The notes under the pieces are model-generated. The model made no database searches and was not told the origin of the DNA. It saw only the letters and a program-made list of their open reading frames with translations. Position numbers and translations under genes: made by a program. Positions 6,132 to 7,629 of a stretch of DNA of 7,629 nt are shown piece by piece. The DNA is from Actinomycetota bacterium (GTDB lineage Bacteria; Actinomycetota; Actinomycetes; Streptosporangiales; Streptosporangiaceae): contig QGUZ01000242.1 in NCBI GenBank assembly GCA_003242605.1, forward strand, positions 1 to 7,629, written 5' to 3'. The number at the start of each line of letters is the position of its first letter. Positions within the stretch are counted from its first letter, which is position 1.

Positions 6132-7520
6132 TTACTCGCCGGAGCCCTCCGGCCGCTCGCCGCCCTCGGCCTCGGCCTCGGCCTGCGCGGCCTCGGGGTT
6201 GAGCTCGGCGTAGATCGCCTTCAGGTCGACCTCGTTGCCGTTCTCGTCGACGACCTTCGCGGCGTCGCCCAGGATCGTCTTGGCCTTGTCCCGGACGATC
6301 TCCACCATCGCCATGTTGATCTGGTCGTTCTCGGCGAGGTGCTTGGCGAGCGTGTTCGGCGCGACCCCGAGCTCCATCGCGCGGCGCACCACGAAGCTGG
6401 TGAGCTCCTCCTCCGCGACGCCGAGCTCCTCCTTCTTCACGATCTTGTCGAGCACGAAGCTGGCCTTGATCGCCTTCTTCGCGCTCTCCTCGATCTCCTT
6501 GAGGCGCTCCTCCTCGGTGGTCTGGTAGAGGCGGAAGAACGCGTCACGGCTGAGGCCGCTCTGCGCGATCTGGTGGTCGAGGTTGTGCTTGCGCGCCTCG
6601 ATCTCGGCCTTGACGGCGCTCTCCGGCAGCGGGATGTCGATCTTGTCCATCACCGCCTCGAGCGCCTTCTCCCGGGCCTGGTTGACCTGGTCGATGAGCT
6701 TGTTGCGCCGCACCTGGGCCCGGATGCTCTCGCGGAGCTCCTCGAGCGTGTCGAACTCGCTGGTGAGCTGGGCGAACTCGTCGTTCAGCTCGGGGAGGAC
6801 CTTCTCCTTGACGCTCTTGACCTTGATCTTCACCTGGGCCTCCTGGTCGGCGTGCTCGCCGCCGACCAGCCGGGTGGTGAAGACCTTCTCGTCCCCCGCG
6901 GCCATGCCGACCAGGTTCTCGTCGAGCCCCTGGAGGATCGAGCCGGCGCCGACCTCGTAGGAGACGTCGTTCGCCGCCTGCTCCTCGAGCTCCACGCCGT
7001 CGATCGACGCCGACAGGTCCATGACCACGAAGTCGCGGTTCTGCGCCGGCCGGTCCACGCCGGTGAGGGTGGCGAAGCGCTCGCGCAGCGCGTTGAGCTG
7101 CGCGTCGATGTCCTCGTCGGTGACCTCCGCGGACGGCACGGTCACCTCGATGCCCTCGTAGTCGGGCAGGTCGAAGGCCGGGCGGACGTCCACCTCGGCG
7201 GTGAACTCCACGTGCTTGCCGTCCTCGAGCTTGGTGACCTCGATCTCCGGCCGGCTCACCGGGAAGACGTCGGTCTCGTCGACGGCCTTGCCGTACAACT
7301 TGGGAAGAGCGTCGTTGAGGGTCTCCTCAAGCACCACCGCGCGGCCGAACCGCTGCTCGATGATTCGAGCGGGAACCTTGCCCGGCCGGAAGCCGGGCAC
7401 GCGCACCTGCTGCGCGACCTTCTTATACGCCGCCTTCAGGCTCGGCTCGAGCTCCTCGAACGGCACCTCGACGGTGAGCTTCACCCGAGTCGGGCTGAGC
7501 TCCTCGACAGCGGTCTTCAC
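6132..7520 (-). CDS. tig: Trigger factor, ribosome-associated chaperone and peptidyl-prolyl isomerase
   Basis: Trigger factor docks beside the ribosome exit tunnel, shields nascent chains and has prolyl isomerase activity. The 462 residues are normal for the family. Residues 1 to about 145 form the ribosome-binding domain with the signature GFRPGKVP at 43-50. About 160-245 is the FKBP-type isomerase domain (NRDFVVMDLSASIDG, then GAGSILQGLDENLVGMAAGD at 191-210). About 250-440 is the Lys/Glu-rich helical substrate-binding cradle. The protein ends in an acidic Ala/Glu/Gly tail (from about 445), common in actinobacterial versions. The start is GTG with AGGAG 6 bases upstream, and MKTAVEELSPTRVKLTVEVPFEEL matches the expected N-terminus. 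It is upstream of clpP1 but has its own terminator, so it is probably a separate transcription unit. Confidence 0.97.
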   Translation of the reverse strand: MKTAVEELSPTRVKLTVEVPFEELEPSLKAAYKKVAQQVRVPGFRPGKVPARIIEQRFGRAVVLEETLNDALPKLYGKAVDETDVFPVSRPEIEVTKLEDGKHVEFTAEVDVRPAFDLPDYEGIEVTVPSAEVTDEDIDAQLNALRERFATLTGVDRPAQNRDFVVMDLSASIDGVELEEQAANDVSYEVGAGSILQGLDENLVGMAAGDEKVFTTRLVGGEHADQEAQVKIKVKSVKEKVLPELNDEFAQLTSEFDTLEELRESIRAQVRRNKLIDQVNQAREKALEAVMDKIDIPLPESAVKAEIEARKHNLDHQIAQSGLSRDAFFRLYQTTEEERLKEIEESAKKAIKASFVLDKIVKKEELGVAEEELTSFVVRRAMELGVAPNTLAKHLAENDQINMAMVEIVRDKAKTILGDAAKVVDENGNEVDLKAIYAELNPEAAQAEAEAEGGERPEGSGE

Positions 7521-7629
7521 GGATGTCTCCTAGATCAAGCCTTGAATGATCGTGGGCGCGTCGGTGCCGTGCATCTCGATCGAATCCGCCATCCCGGGCA
7601 TGATCGACTGTGGCGGGTGTCCAGCGCCG
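7521..7629 (-). promoter_or_regulatory. tig leader and upstream region
   Basis: The tig ribosome-binding site AGGAG is the complement of 7527-7531. Directly upstream is an 11-base dyad, TCAAG-C-CTTGA (7535-7545), nested near outer GATCA/TGATC repeats (7533-7537 and 7547-7551). CCGCCA and TGGCGG form an imperfectly placed inverted pair further right (from about 7587). No convincing -35/-10 pair is found; GATCAT on the minus strand is a weak -10 guess. No tRNA or coding end is visible before the window edge. Confidence 0.35.

Overview
The window is an ordinary chromosomal segment of a high-GC Gram-positive bacterium (Actinomycetota). The evidence is very GC-rich coding sequence, five genes in the order tig - clpP1 - clpP2 - clpX - valS all on the minus strand, two different ClpP paralogues in tandem, and a ClgR-like operator in front of clpP1. 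This gene order is well known in actinobacteria. The proteins resemble actinobacterial homologues over their full length, but I cannot fix the family or genus from sequence alone.

Layout in transcription order (right to left). A short leader (7521-7629) precedes tig, the ribosome-bound trigger factor chaperone. Next is a 380-base non-coding stretch (5752-6131). It holds a very GC-rich tig 3' region, a perfect 12-bp stem that is the likely tig terminator, a ClgR-like box and a candidate clpP1 promoter. clpP1 and clpP2 are separated by 11 bases, and the clpP2 Shine-Dalgarno overlaps the clpP1 stop codon, so they look translationally coupled. A strong hairpin without a T-run follows clpP2, then a possible promoter containing a 13-bp dyad, then clpX. 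A 9-bp-stem hairpin follows clpX. valS is preceded by a TAGAAT box so close to its GTG that the mRNA may be leaderless. Downstream of valS there is a weak terminator, then a ribosome-binding site and an open frame that runs off the left edge.

The products form a protein-quality module plus a housekeeping synthetase. Trigger factor meets nascent chains at the ribosome exit. ClpX unfolds ATP-dependently selected substrates and threads them into the ClpP1-ClpP2 peptidase. ValRS charges tRNA-Val. All catalytic and ATP-binding motifs that I checked are present, so none of the five genes looks broken.

I see no mobile element, tRNA, CRISPR array or unfamiliar gene cassette. I do not believe the window contains an undescribed system. 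What deserves a second look is regulatory: the ClgR-like box and its spacing, the possible leaderless valS mRNA, the dyad in the clpX promoter spacer, and GTG starts on all five genes.
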